This document shows positions 27,012 through 35,944 of a stretch of DNA of 64,000 bases, piece by piece. Position numbers and translations under genes: made by a program. Source of the DNA: Acrocarpospora macrocephala (lineage in GTDB: Bacteria; Actinomycetota; Actinomycetes; Streptosporangiales; Streptosporangiaceae); contig NZ_BLAE01000014.1 in NCBI RefSeq assembly GCF_009687865.1, positions 81,010 to 145,009 of the forward strand, read 5' to 3'. Position 1 is the first letter of the stretch. Each line of letters starts with the position of its first letter. Under the pieces are notes generated by a model that saw nothing but the letters and a program-made list of their open reading frames with translations, did not search any database and was not told the origin of the DNA.

Positions 27012-28265
27012 TGGCGGGGCTTCTTCTTCCACCAGTTCCGGTACGGACAGCAGCCGTGGCAGTTCCTCGACCAGTTCGGGGGCGGCCAGCGGGCTGTCCA
27101 CGAGGCCAAGGTCGCTCAGGCGGCGGGCGCTCACCAGCACCCGGTTCTCCAGCGACCCCACCGTCCGGTTGTACGCGGCGACCGCCTTAGACAACGACTT
27201 GCCGAGCGCGTCCACGTTCCGGCCGAGCCCGCCGAGCCGGTCGTACAGCTCCTTGCCGATGTCGAACACCGCGCGGGCGTTCTCGCTGAGCGCGGCCTGC
27301 TGCCAGGCGTACTGCGCGGTGCGGAGCATGGTGATCAGGGTGGTGGGGGTGGCGATGTGCACGCGCCTGTTCATCGCGTACTCCAGGAGGGCGGGGTCGC
27401 GCTCCAGGGCGGGGGCGAGGAACGCCTCGCCGGGGATGAACAGGACCATGAACTCGGGCGCGGGGCTGAACGCCTGCCAGTAGGTCTTGGCGGCCAGCCG
27501 GTCCACGTGCTCGCGGACGTGCCGCGCGTGCGCGTCCAGCCGGGCCCCCGCCAGCTCCGGATCCTGCGCCTCGGCCGCCTCCAGGTACGCCGCGAGCGAC
27601 ACCTTGGAGTCGACCACGATGTTCTTCCCGCCACTCAACCGGACGATCATGTCGGGCCGGACGACGCCGTCGGCGGTGTGCCCGGTCACCTGCTCGTCGA
27701 AGTCGCAGAACCGGGCCATTCCGGCGATCTCCGCGACCCGCCGCAGTTGGAGCTCCCCCCACCGGCCCCGGGCCTCCGGCCGTTGCAGCGCCCGCACGAG
27801 TGAGCGGGTCTGCGTCTGGAGCTGCTCCGAACTCTGCCGCACGAACTCCATCTGCTGCTGCAGCTCGGCCCGGGCCCCGCGCGCCCCGAGCTCGCTCTCC
27901 CGCAGCTGGTGCTGCACCCGGGCCAGCGTCTCCTGCAGCGGCGCGACCAGGTTCTCCACCGCCTGCCGCCGCTGGTCGAGATCCCCGGCGGCCTCGGCCC
28001 TGGTGGTGTTGAGCCGGTTCTCCGCGAGTTCGAGGAAGCGCAGGTTGTTCAGATCGAGCGCGCGGGCGGAGAGAGCCTGGAACCGCTCGGTGAGCTGCCC
28101 CTCGACATAGCCGAGTTTCTCTTCCGCGGCCCGCGCCCGGGCCTCCGCGTCGGCGAGCCTGGCCGCGGTCTCCTCGGCGGCGCGCCCGGTCTTGCCCCGG
28201 CCGAGCGTGTATCCGACGGCCAGCCCGGCGGCCAACCCGAGGGCGAGCTGGATTGCGAGAGCCAT
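27000..28265 (-). CDS. rmuC: DNA recombination protein RmuC
   Basis: A 421-aa protein. An N-terminal hydrophobic segment (MALAIQLALGLAAGLAVGYT) is followed by a long coiled coil (about residues 25-185, with many Glu/Arg/Ala heptads) and the RmuC domain. Its nuclease-like core reads GRWGELQLRRVAEIAGM, RPDMIVRLSGGKNIVVDSKVSL, and VLFIPGEAFLAPAL. RmuC limits recombination between short inverted repeats. ATG 28265 is used; GTG 28274 is an alternative with GATCAT seven bases ahead. The acidic C-terminal extension (VEELPRLLSVPELVEEEAPP) is unlike the core. Convergent with the DUF6542-like gene only at a distance; divergent from ychF. Confidence 0.9.
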   Translation of the reverse strand: MALAIQLALGLAAGLAVGYTLGRGKTGRAAEETAARLADAEARARAAEEKLGYVEGQLTERFQALSARALDLNNLRFLELAENRLNTTRAEAAGDLDQRRQAVENLVAPLQETLARVQHQLRESELGARGARAELQQQMEFVRQSSEQLQTQTRSLVRALQRPEARGRWGELQLRRVAEIAGMARFCDFDEQVTGHTADGVVRPDMIVRLSGGKNIVVDSKVSLAAYLEAAEAQDPELAGARLDAHARHVREHVDRLAAKTYWQAFSPAPEFMVLFIPGEAFLAPALERDPALLEYAMNRRVHIATPTTLITMLRTAQYAWQQAALSENARAVFDIGKELYDRLGGLGRNVDALGKSLSKAVAAYNRTVGSLENRVLVSARRLSDLGLVDSPLAAPELVEELPRLLSVPELVEEEAPPLSL

Positions 28266-28415
28266 GACGTCCACATGGGGGATGATCCCAGTCCTTTTCC
28301 CACAGAAGGGGGAGGCGCGCTTGCGCGGCGTGCGCTGATTACTCAGGGTTTCCATCCCATTGCGTACGGCATGCACGCTCAGCCGCTCCCTGTCCGGCCG
28401 GTAAACTCGGATCCC

Positions 28416-29492
<1,077 letters not shown>

Positions 29493-29554
29493 CCAGACCA
29501 GCGGCGGAACCTGGGTCACCACCCCGGACAGGTACGGGAGCACCGTCCCAGCCA

Positions 29555-29580
29555 CAATTGGTACAAATTGGTCAAAATTG
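29555..29580. promoter_or_regulatory. Candidate operator: AT-rich palindrome plus half-site
   Basis: CAATTGGTACAAATTG (29555-29570) is a near-perfect 16-bp palindrome around GTAC. A further GTCAAAATTG half-site follows directly. It is a low-GC island in a very GC-rich chromosome, upstream of the methyltransferase gene. This suggests a helix-turn-helix regulator site; no regulator is encoded next to it. Confidence 0.4.
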
Positions 29581-29590
29581 CTAGAAGGCG

Positions 29591-29617
29591 CGATATTGGT
29601 CAATATCGGGTTTTTTT
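29591..29617 (+). terminator. Intrinsic terminator downstream of ychF
   Basis: CGATATTG-GT-CAATATCG is a perfect 8-bp inverted repeat followed by GG and seven Ts (29611-29617). This classical rho-independent form is rare in such GC-rich DNA. It lies 99 bp after the ychF stop. Confidence 0.7.
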
Positions 29618-29728
29618 GGTGAAGGATCGATAATGATGCGATTAGATGGTGTCTGTTCGCAGTTACGATCTCATTGGTCTCCCGCTGAGGAGACGCCCGC
29701 TCCTGGGCTGCGCTGATGGAGGAACGCT

Positions 29729-30529
29729 TTGAAAGAGGACAGCGCACCTGTCGAACTCAAAGTCCACATTGCGCACCCAGCCCGGATGTACGACTACTAC
29801 CTGGGCGGCAAGGACAACTTCGCGGCTGATCGCAAGACTGCGGAGGAATCACTCCGGGTGGCTCCCGAGATTCGGGACATCGCCCGGGAGAACCGGGCGT
29901 TCATGCAGCGTGCGGTGCGCTACATGGTGAAGGCGGGGATCCGCCAGTTTCTCGACATCGGTGCGGGCCTGCCCACCCAGCGCAACGTGCACGAGGTCGC
30001 GCAGGAAGAAGCCCCCGGCGTGCGCGTCGTCTACGTGGACAACGACCCGATCGTCCTCGTGCACGCCAGGGCGCTGCTGGCCGGGATCGGCGAGAGCGAG
30101 ACGCGGGTCGTCACGGCCGACCTTCGCGATCCCCAGGCGATCGTGTCCCGGCCCGACGTCAACGGCTTCCTCGACTTCACCAAGCCGGTAGCGATCATGT
30201 TGTTGTCCGTCCTGCAGTTCATCCCCGATCGGGATCCCGAGGAACTCGTGGCTCCGCTGCGGGAGATCATGGTCCCGGGCAGCTTTCTGGTGATCTCTCA
30301 CCCCACCCAGGATTTCCGGCGGGAGCAAGCGCTTCAGGTTGCGGAGACCTATGTCCGGGCCAGCGCGCCTGCCGTGGCCCGGCGAAAAGCGGAGATCGAG
30401 CTGTTGTTCGGGGATTTCCAACTCGTCGAGCCTGGCCTGGTGCAGAGCCCGCTGTGGCGGCCGGACCACGAGTTCATCGGCGAGCTCGACCATATTTGGA
30501 TGTACGCCGGAGTAGCCCAGAAGAAGTAG
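29729..30529 (+). CDS. SAM-dependent methyltransferase, SAV2177 family
   Basis: A 266-aa protein of an actinobacterial methyltransferase family (formerly DUF574), abundant in Streptomyces and Streptosporangiales. Landmarks: HPARMYDYYLGGKDNFAADR, QFLDIGAGLPTQRNVHEVAQ (SAM site), VVYVDNDPIVLVHARALL, and LLSVLQFIPDRDPEE. Substrates are largely unknown. TTG 29729 is chosen for GGAGG six bases upstream and because homology starts at once. It may be controlled by the palindrome at 29555. Confidence 0.9.
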   Translation: MKEDSAPVELKVHIAHPARMYDYYLGGKDNFAADRKTAEESLRVAPEIRDIARENRAFMQRAVRYMVKAGIRQFLDIGAGLPTQRNVHEVAQEEAPGVRVVYVDNDPIVLVHARALLAGIGESETRVVTADLRDPQAIVSRPDVNGFLDFTKPVAIMLLSVLQFIPDRDPEELVAPLREIMVPGSFLVISHPTQDFRREQALQVAETYVRASAPAVARRKAEIELLFGDFQLVEPGLVQSPLWRPDHEFIGELDHIWMYAGVAQKK

Positions 30530-30579
30530 TCGGGCCGCAACTGCCGGTATTTCGGACCTCTTCCCGCAAGGTGTGTGCC

Positions 30580-31212
30580 ATGGACGTCATAGAAGCGATG
30601 ACAACAACGGGAACGTGCCGCTATTTCCGTAGCGATCCCATCCCCGAGAAGGTGCTGCTGAGCGCGTTCGACGCCGCTCGCTTCGCGCCCCAGGGCGGAA
30701 ACCGGCAGCCGGTGCGCTGGGTGGTGGTCACGGACCCCGACCTGAAGCGGCAGCTCAAAGCGTGGTACCTGGAGCCGTGGAAGGCCTATCTCAGCGCGGT
30801 CGGGGTCGGCGACATCGCCGTACAGGCACTGCCCAAGGTCGTCGCTGACGCCGACCACTTCGCCGAGCACTTCGACGAGGCGCCCGCCATCGTCGTCTGC
30901 TGCGCCGTGCTCGACGGGCTGCACCCCACAGATAACGAACTCGGGCGGCTGAGCGTCGTAGGCGGCGCGTCCATCTACCCCACCGTCCAGAACTTCTGTC
31001 TGGCCATGCGCTCGCAGGGCCTCGCCAGCGCCATCACCACCCTGCTCTGCCACTCCGAACCTCAGGTCAAGGAGCTGCTCGGCATCCCCGACGACGTCAT
31101 CACCGCCGCCCACATCGCGGTCGGTTACCCCGCCAATCCTTTCCCCACCAGGCTCAACAGGATCCCGGTCGACGAGATCGTTTTCTCCAACACGTACGGC
31201 AGGCCGCTCTAA
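30580..31212 (+). CDS. Nitroreductase-family oxidoreductase
   Basis: A 210-aa FMN-dependent nitroreductase fold: MDVIEAMTTTGTCRYFRSDP, PQGGNRQPVRWVVVTD, VVGGASIYPTVQNFCLAMRS, and ALTTLL-like SAITTLLCHSEPQVKELLGI, ending AHIAVGYPANPFPTRL. Members reduce nitro groups, quinones or act on other small molecules with NAD(P)H; the substrate is unknown. ATG 30580 gives the family start, with AAGGTG about eight bases upstream. It lies 50 bp after the methyltransferase, possibly the same transcript. Confidence 0.86.
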   Translation: MDVIEAMTTTGTCRYFRSDPIPEKVLLSAFDAARFAPQGGNRQPVRWVVVTDPDLKRQLKAWYLEPWKAYLSAVGVGDIAVQALPKVVADADHFAEHFDEAPAIVVCCAVLDGLHPTDNELGRLSVVGGASIYPTVQNFCLAMRSQGLASAITTLLCHSEPQVKELLGIPDDVITAAHIAVGYPANPFPTRLNRIPVDEIVFSNTYGRPL

Positions 31213-31303
31213 CGGGCCCTTGACACTCCGAGGTTGACCCCAGGCGTGCGGAAATGTCAGAAAGGCCCACCGCAGGGGATGCGGATCGGTAGGCTCCTGC
31301 GCC

Positions 31304-32215
31304 GTGATCGATCAGAACATACCGGTGGAAAACACCGCTAACCTGTCGCGTTCCAGCGATGACGTCCAGGCTGATAAGGAAGCCAGTGGAAGCGTCATCG
31401 AACTGGTCGAACGCATCGCCTCGGTAGTCCTCCCGATCGGCGTCGCGCTTTACGCGGTCCTCTATATCGGCATCGAGGAGATATACGCGGTCTTCGGCAT
31501 CAGCCCGCAGCAGGCGGGGATCGACCAGTCGGTGCTGTTCGGCCGGCTCGTGGGCACGTTGGTGCTGGTCCTGCTGCTGGGCATTCCGGCTCTCGGCTTG
31601 ATCATCGGGCTGGGCTGGTTAGTCAACAAGGTGACCTTCGGCTACAGCGGAAGGCTCGTGGCGGGCATCAGGAAGCGCCCGTGGGTGGCCGCGCTGATCG
31701 CCGCGCTGTGGTGCGGCGCCACCTACTGGGGTTTCTTCAACTTCGTCGGCGACCTCGACCTCACCATCATGATCGCCATCGCCGTCGGGCTGGGCGTGCT
31801 GACGTTCCTGGTGCCGTTCCGGCTGCTCCGCCGTAAGCCCGTCGGCCGCGCCGGGTTGAAGGTGCTCGTCGGCGGACTGACCGGGCTGGGCCTGGGCTTC
31901 CTGCTCATCCTGGAGCTGTCGTACGGCGCGGTGGAGGTGCAGCGGACCGGGCAGGCCAACCTGCTGCTCGACACCCTGGGGTTCCAGGACCAGTGGGCCG
32001 TGTTGAAGAGCGCCGACGACGACAAGCCGCTCTACGACGGCCGCTGGATGATGCTGCTGGGGGAGAGCGAGGGCACGTACCTCTTCTACGACTGCGACAA
32101 GCTGGAGACCTTTCGCCGTCCGATCGAGACCACCAACCTCAGCAGCCTGCAACTCAGCCCCGAGCGCGAGGAGGGCTTCACCTGCGGCGGCCTCGCCGAA
32201 GGCGCAGGTCAGTGA
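31304..32215 (+). CDS. Multi-pass membrane protein of unknown function
   Basis: A 303-aa protein with about five TM segments: IASVVLPIGVALYAVLYIGI, LVGTLVLVLLLGIPALGLII, WVAALIAALWCGATYWGFF, LTIMIAIAVGLGVLTFLVPF and VLVGGLTGLGLGFLLILELS. An approximately 95-aa soluble tail follows (GFQDQWAVLKSADDDKPL, EGTYLFYDCDKLETFR). TAGGCT at 31290-31295 lies eight bases before the GTG (leaderless). I do not recognise the family. It lies just upstream of the secretion operon in the same direction but 304 bp away with its own promoter, so membership is doubtful. Confidence 0.75.
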   Translation: MIDQNIPVENTANLSRSSDDVQADKEASGSVIELVERIASVVLPIGVALYAVLYIGIEEIYAVFGISPQQAGIDQSVLFGRLVGTLVLVLLLGIPALGLIIGLGWLVNKVTFGYSGRLVAGIRKRPWVAALIAALWCGATYWGFFNFVGDLDLTIMIAIAVGLGVLTFLVPFRLLRRKPVGRAGLKVLVGGLTGLGLGFLLILELSYGAVEVQRTGQANLLLDTLGFQDQWAVLKSADDDKPLYDGRWMMLLGESEGTYLFYDCDKLETFRRPIETTNLSSLQLSPEREEGFTCGGLAEGAGQ

Positions 32216-32519
32216 CCGGCCGTGGGGTGAAATCCAGGTAGGAGTCTCGGTACGGTTTGGATAGCTCTCGCTGACCGGTTGGTAATAGTACGGAGCGCTG
32301 GCCTGCAAAGACGTCGTTTCGTGGTCGTACCTGCCGGTACGGCCACTCTCCGTCTCATGCAGACTCGGTTTGGCCGGTTACTTAGATGCGCACAGCATGG
32401 GCGTGGCTTTCCTGGAACAATTGGCGGGACCGCTAGGGTGAATACTTCAACGTGGATAACCGGATCGAGAGTAAGAAGACACCGCGCCAGCCGGGGGGAT
32501 CGGCGCGAGCGGAGGCGTG
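32216..32519. promoter_or_regulatory. Leader region of the type IV secretion operon
   Basis: This 304-bp gap precedes the operon. It holds a hairpin or operator-like inverted repeat CGTACC-TGCC-GGTACG at 32326-32341. Shortly before the first gene it is relatively A/T rich (GGTGAATACTTCAACGTGGA). GGAGG at 32511-32515 serves the first gene. No ORF is supported. Confidence 0.4.
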
Positions 32520-33518
32520 ATGGCTCGCAGGTCAACCGTCCAGCAGGATCCTCGGATCGCTGGCGACCCCGAGTCGTACCCGTTGCCTGATCTCGACTCG
32601 GCGCCGGTGCGGCGCAGGGGCTGGAGCGGCGGCGGGGGCCGCTGGCTCGTGTGGGTGGGGCGCGCGATCCTGTGGGCGCTCATCGTCGTGATCGTGGTCA
32701 ACGGGGTCCGGGCGCCGTTCGAGCGGTTCACCCAGGGCGAGAACGCGGCCGCGCCGGTCACGCCGGAGAACTCCGGGTTCCCGGTCCAGGAGGCGGCCGG
32801 ATTCGCCAATCAATTCGCCGCGGTCTATTTGAATTTCGACGCGACCAATCCGGAGCAGCGCGACGAAAGGCTGACCGCTTTTCTCGCCCCCGGGGTCGAG
32901 CGCCGGTTCGGCTGGAATGGGTACGGCCGGATGTCGGCCGGGGCCATTCAATTCCAGAGTATCGACGTGGCCGCCGATAACGAGAACGCCACGGTCGTGG
33001 TGAGTTTCCAGTCGGGCAGTAAGAGATGGCTGCTTTCCGTGCCCGTCTACCACTCGGGTGACCGCTTCGTGGTGACCGGCCGCCCGGCGCTGCTGCCCGC
33101 GCCCGCCGTCGCCGATCTGCCGGCCGTCGCCGACCCGGACCGGGACAACAGCCTGGAGGACCAGCTCCGGCCGACGCTGGAGGGCTTCTTCAAGGCGTAC
33201 GCGTCGGGGAACACGGCCGAACTCCGGCTGTACGCCACGGATGGCGCCACCATCGAAGGGCTCGGTGGCTCGTTCACGCTGGCCCAGCTCACCGATGTGA
33301 TCGTGCCGGTGGGCGGGGAGTCGAGCCGGACCGTCACGGCGGTCGTGGTGTGGGCCGTGCCGTCGGGCGCCGCCGCGGCGCTGCCGAGCACCGACCCGGC
33401 CGCCGATCCGGCCGCGCAACCGGCGGGTCTTGAGCAGGCCTACCAGCTCACATTGGAGAGGCAGGGCGAGAAGTGGCTCGTCGGGCGGATCCAGGGCGCG
33501 GGCCGGTCCGTGGGGTAA
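32520..33518 (+). CDS. TcpC-like conjugal transfer protein (VirB8-like)
   Basis: A 332-aa bitopic membrane protein. Residues 1-38 are cytoplasmic, and a TM helix (WLVWVGRAILWALIVVIVVNG) is followed by a large extracellular region with two NTF2-like domains typical of TcpC/Orf13. Domain 1 covers AAGFANQFAAVYLNFDATNP to VPVYHSGDRFVVTGRP, and domain 2 covers LEDQLRPTLEGFFKAYASGN to WLVGRIQGAGR. In the pCW3 and Tn916 systems TcpC is an essential transfer-apparatus scaffold. ATG 32520 (GGAGG four bases ahead) is preferred over the adjacent GTG 32517. First gene of the operon. Confidence 0.87.
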   Translation: MARRSTVQQDPRIAGDPESYPLPDLDSAPVRRRGWSGGGGRWLVWVGRAILWALIVVIVVNGVRAPFERFTQGENAAAPVTPENSGFPVQEAAGFANQFAAVYLNFDATNPEQRDERLTAFLAPGVERRFGWNGYGRMSAGAIQFQSIDVAADNENATVVVSFQSGSKRWLLSVPVYHSGDRFVVTGRPALLPAPAVADLPAVADPDRDNSLEDQLRPTLEGFFKAYASGNTAELRLYATDGATIEGLGGSFTLAQLTDVIVPVGGESSRTVTAVVVWAVPSGAAAALPSTDPAADPAAQPAGLEQAYQLTLERQGEKWLVGRIQGAGRSVG

Positions 33519-33568
33519 CACATGGCCGACCGTGATGTCGCTGATCCACACCCCCCGGGAGGGCGAAA

Positions 33569-33883
33569 ATGATTGTGCACACGATTCTGGAGAGCGCCGT
33601 GTCCAGCCAGCTGGGCGGCGCCGAACTTCTTGCTTTCACGCCGACCCCGGCGCCGAACCAGGGCATCAACACCGAAGGGCTGGCCGAATTCCTGCGCCGC
33701 TTCTTCGGGCCTTTGTTCCTGGTGATCGTCTCGGTGGTCGCGCTCTTCTTCCTCTTCACCAGGGAGATCACGCGGTTCGTCCAGTTCATCATCCTGGCGA
33801 TCGCGATCGGCGTGATCTTCTACGTGCCGAACATCATCGAGGTGACGGCGAAGGCCATCGCGGGGGCGCTTGGCATCCAGTGA
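33569..33883 (+). CDS. Small two-helix membrane subunit (TcpD-like position)
   Basis: A 104-aa protein with TM helices GPLFLVIVSVVALFFLF and VQFIILAIAIGVIFYVPNII after a 40-residue N-terminus (QLGGAELLAFTPTPAPNQG). Its size, two helices and place between tcpC-like and tcpE-like genes match TcpD, and loosely VirB2/VirB3, in Gram-positive secretion loci; sequence alone does not decide. GGAGG lies six bases before the ATG. Confidence 0.75.
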   Translation: MIVHTILESAVSSQLGGAELLAFTPTPAPNQGINTEGLAEFLRRFFGPLFLVIVSVVALFFLFTREITRFVQFIILAIAIGVIFYVPNIIEVTAKAIAGALGIQ

Positions 33884-33913
33884 ACCTGGGCACGCTGGGA
33901 GAGGAGGAATCGG

Positions 33914-35944
33914 GTGGACCTACCTACATACACCAATATTTGGCGCATTGAGAAGCGGCTCTACAAGCTGTACGACCTACGGCTGCCGACGCCGCTCCCC
34001 ATCGTCTGGATCGGTGTCTTCATCGGCGTGAGCGCGCCCTGGTGGGTCTTCCTGCGGCTCGTCGGCCTGGGGTTCGAGGCGCCCTGGCACGTGATCTACC
34101 TGGTTCCGCCCGGCGTGATCACCTGGCTGTCCACTCGCCCGGTGATCGAGGGGAAGCGCCTCACCGAGCTGCTCCAGTCGCAGAGCCGCTACTTGTCCGA
34201 GCCGCGCACCTGGTGCCGCCTGGCCCCCGTCTCGGAACCGGACGAGGTCGTCTTCCACAGCCGCGTCTGGCGCGCCTCTCGCCGTACGGTCCCCCGCCGC
34301 GCCCGGCATGCCCAGCCCGCACCCATGTTCGCTCGCGCCGCCGCCTCGGCGAAGCTCTCCGTGAAGCTCCCGCAGAAGTCCCCGGAGCCGCTGAAGCGCC
34401 GCGTCCCTGGCACGGTCCGCCCAGCCGTCGCCGCCGCGGCCGCCGCGATCCCGGCCGAGCCCACGCCGATCGCCCCGGTCGCCGAGCCGACCGTCCGTCC
34501 CTCCTGGGGTACGGCGACCGCCAAGGCCCCGGCCATCCCGGTCTTCGCGCCACAGGAACCCAGAAAACAGGAACCGAGCAAGCCGGAACCCGAAAAGCCG
34601 CAGCCGAAGAGGCCCGAGCTCGTCACGGCGAAGCCGGATATTTCGGAAATGCCCGAGCCGCGCAGGCCCGAGCCCCACATGCCCGAGCCACACATGCCCG
34701 AGCCGCGACGGCAGGAATCCCCGGTCGCCGAAACCACGGCCCCGCCGATCGGCCCCGACGCTCTCCGCCGCCTCCGCCGCCTGGCCGCCGCCTCCACTGA
34801 GACCGACAAATCGGCCCCAAGCCCCATGAGCGCCGCCACCTCCGCGACCGACTCCGCACCTCCCGCCGACAAGGCCAGAGAACAACATCGCCGCGGCCAG
34901 CCCCCCAGACCCCCCATCCCCGGGCGAAACCCCGAACCCGCCCGCCAGGTCTCCATCCGCGCCGTCCCGGCGTTATCCGGCCAGCCCGCAGCCCCCGTCC
35001 CCGTCCCCCGCCCCGAAAGCAAACCCGCGGAAGAGCCCAAGGTCCGCCGCGTCGAGTCCGTCGTCGGCCGGGATCCCCAAGGCGGCTGGCGGCGGATCGC
35101 CCAGGTCGTGGTGGGCAGCGGCGGAGGCCGTACCGATGGGACCGAGAACGACGAGGCGCGGGTGCGCACCCCGATCACCGGCAGCCGCCGCGTGGTCGTG
35201 CTGGGCTGCACCGGCGGCGCGGGCCAGAGCACGACCGCGCTGCTGCTCGGCCACACCCTGGCCCGGCACCGCGACGACGGCGTGCTGGCCGTGGACGCCA
35301 ATACCGGCGACCACACCCTGACCACCAGGATCAGGCCCGAGTCCCCCGAGACGCTCAGCTCCTTCCTGGCCGTGATCGATCAGGTCGGCACCCACGTCGG
35401 CGCCTACACCAGCCGGTGCGAGTCCGGCCTGGACGTGCTGGCCGCCGACACCGACGAGGGCGCCGAGCAGCGCATCTCGGACCGGTCGGCCTTCTCCGAC
35501 CAGCGGATCGCGCGCGCGATGCGGCTGCTGGACCAGCAGTACCGGGTGATCCTGATGGATCCGGCGGCGGCGCTGGCCGCGCGGCTGCTGCCGTACGCCG
35601 ATCAGCTGGTGCTGGTGGCTCCGGCGAGCGCGGACGCGCCGGACGCGGTGGCCATGACCTACGACTGGCTGGACGGGCACGGCTGCGCGGACCTGCGGCG
35701 GCGCGCGGTCATGGTGGTGAACGGGGTCAGTCGGCGCAGCCTGGCGGACGTCGAGCGGGCCGAGGCGGTGGCGCGGGGCAGGTGCCGGGCCATCGTGCGG
35801 GTGCCATGGGAGGACGAGCTCGCCGAATCCGGGCCGGTGGATCTCGGCGATCTCCGCGCGGGCGGGCGCCGGGCGTATGTCGCACTGGCCGGAGTGGTCG
35901 CCAGCGGGCTGACCACCGCGAGAGGGGAGAGCATCGTTGGCTAG
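33914..35944 (+). CDS. TcpE-like membrane domain fused to ParA/MinD-like ATPase with degenerate P-loop
   Basis: A 676-aa fusion. Residues 1-125 are TcpE-like: DLPTYTNIWRIEKRLYKLYD, two TM helices (LPIVWIGVFIGVSAPWWVFL; VIYLVPPGVITWLSTRPV), and EGKRLTELLQSQSRYL. A 300-residue Pro/Lys/Glu-rich linker follows, with PEPHMPEPHMPEPRR repeats. From about 425 there is a MinD/ParA-type domain: VVVLGCTGGAGQSTTALLLG, VLAVDANTGDHTL, YRVILMDPAA, and AVMVVNGVS. Walker A (431-440) has Gln438 where the catalytic lysine belongs and Thr433 at the signature-lysine position, so ATP hydrolysis may be lost or altered. The layout recalls EspI-like proteins of type VII systems. GTG 33914 has AGGAGG upstream. Confidence 0.85.
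   Translation: MDLPTYTNIWRIEKRLYKLYDLRLPTPLPIVWIGVFIGVSAPWWVFLRLVGLGFEAPWHVIYLVPPGVITWLSTRPVIEGKRLTELLQSQSRYLSEPRTWCRLAPVSEPDEVVFHSRVWRASRRTVPRRARHAQPAPMFARAAASAKLSVKLPQKSPEPLKRRVPGTVRPAVAAAAAAIPAEPTPIAPVAEPTVRPSWGTATAKAPAIPVFAPQEPRKQEPSKPEPEKPQPKRPELVTAKPDISEMPEPRRPEPHMPEPHMPEPRRQESPVAETTAPPIGPDALRRLRRLAAASTETDKSAPSPMSAATSATDSAPPADKAREQHRRGQPPRPPIPGRNPEPARQVSIRAVPALSGQPAAPVPVPRPESKPAEEPKVRRVESVVGRDPQGGWRRIAQVVVGSGGGRTDGTENDEARVRTPITGSRRVVVLGCTGGAGQSTTALLLGHTLARHRDDGVLAVDANTGDHTLTTRIRPESPETLSSFLAVIDQVGTHVGAYTSRCESGLDVLAADTDEGAEQRISDRSAFSDQRIARAMRLLDQQYRVILMDPAAALAARLLPYADQLVLVAPASADAPDAVAMTYDWLDGHGCADLRRRAVMVVNGVSRRSLADVERAEAVARGRCRAIVRVPWEDELAESGPVDLGDLRAGGRRAYVALAGVVASGLTTARGESIVG

Noticed and set aside
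34965..34990. Fourth copy of the dispersed GGATAACG repeat inside the TcpE-ParA gene
   Set aside because: Only a short CGTTATCCGG match; flanks and stem do not align with the three intergenic copies.
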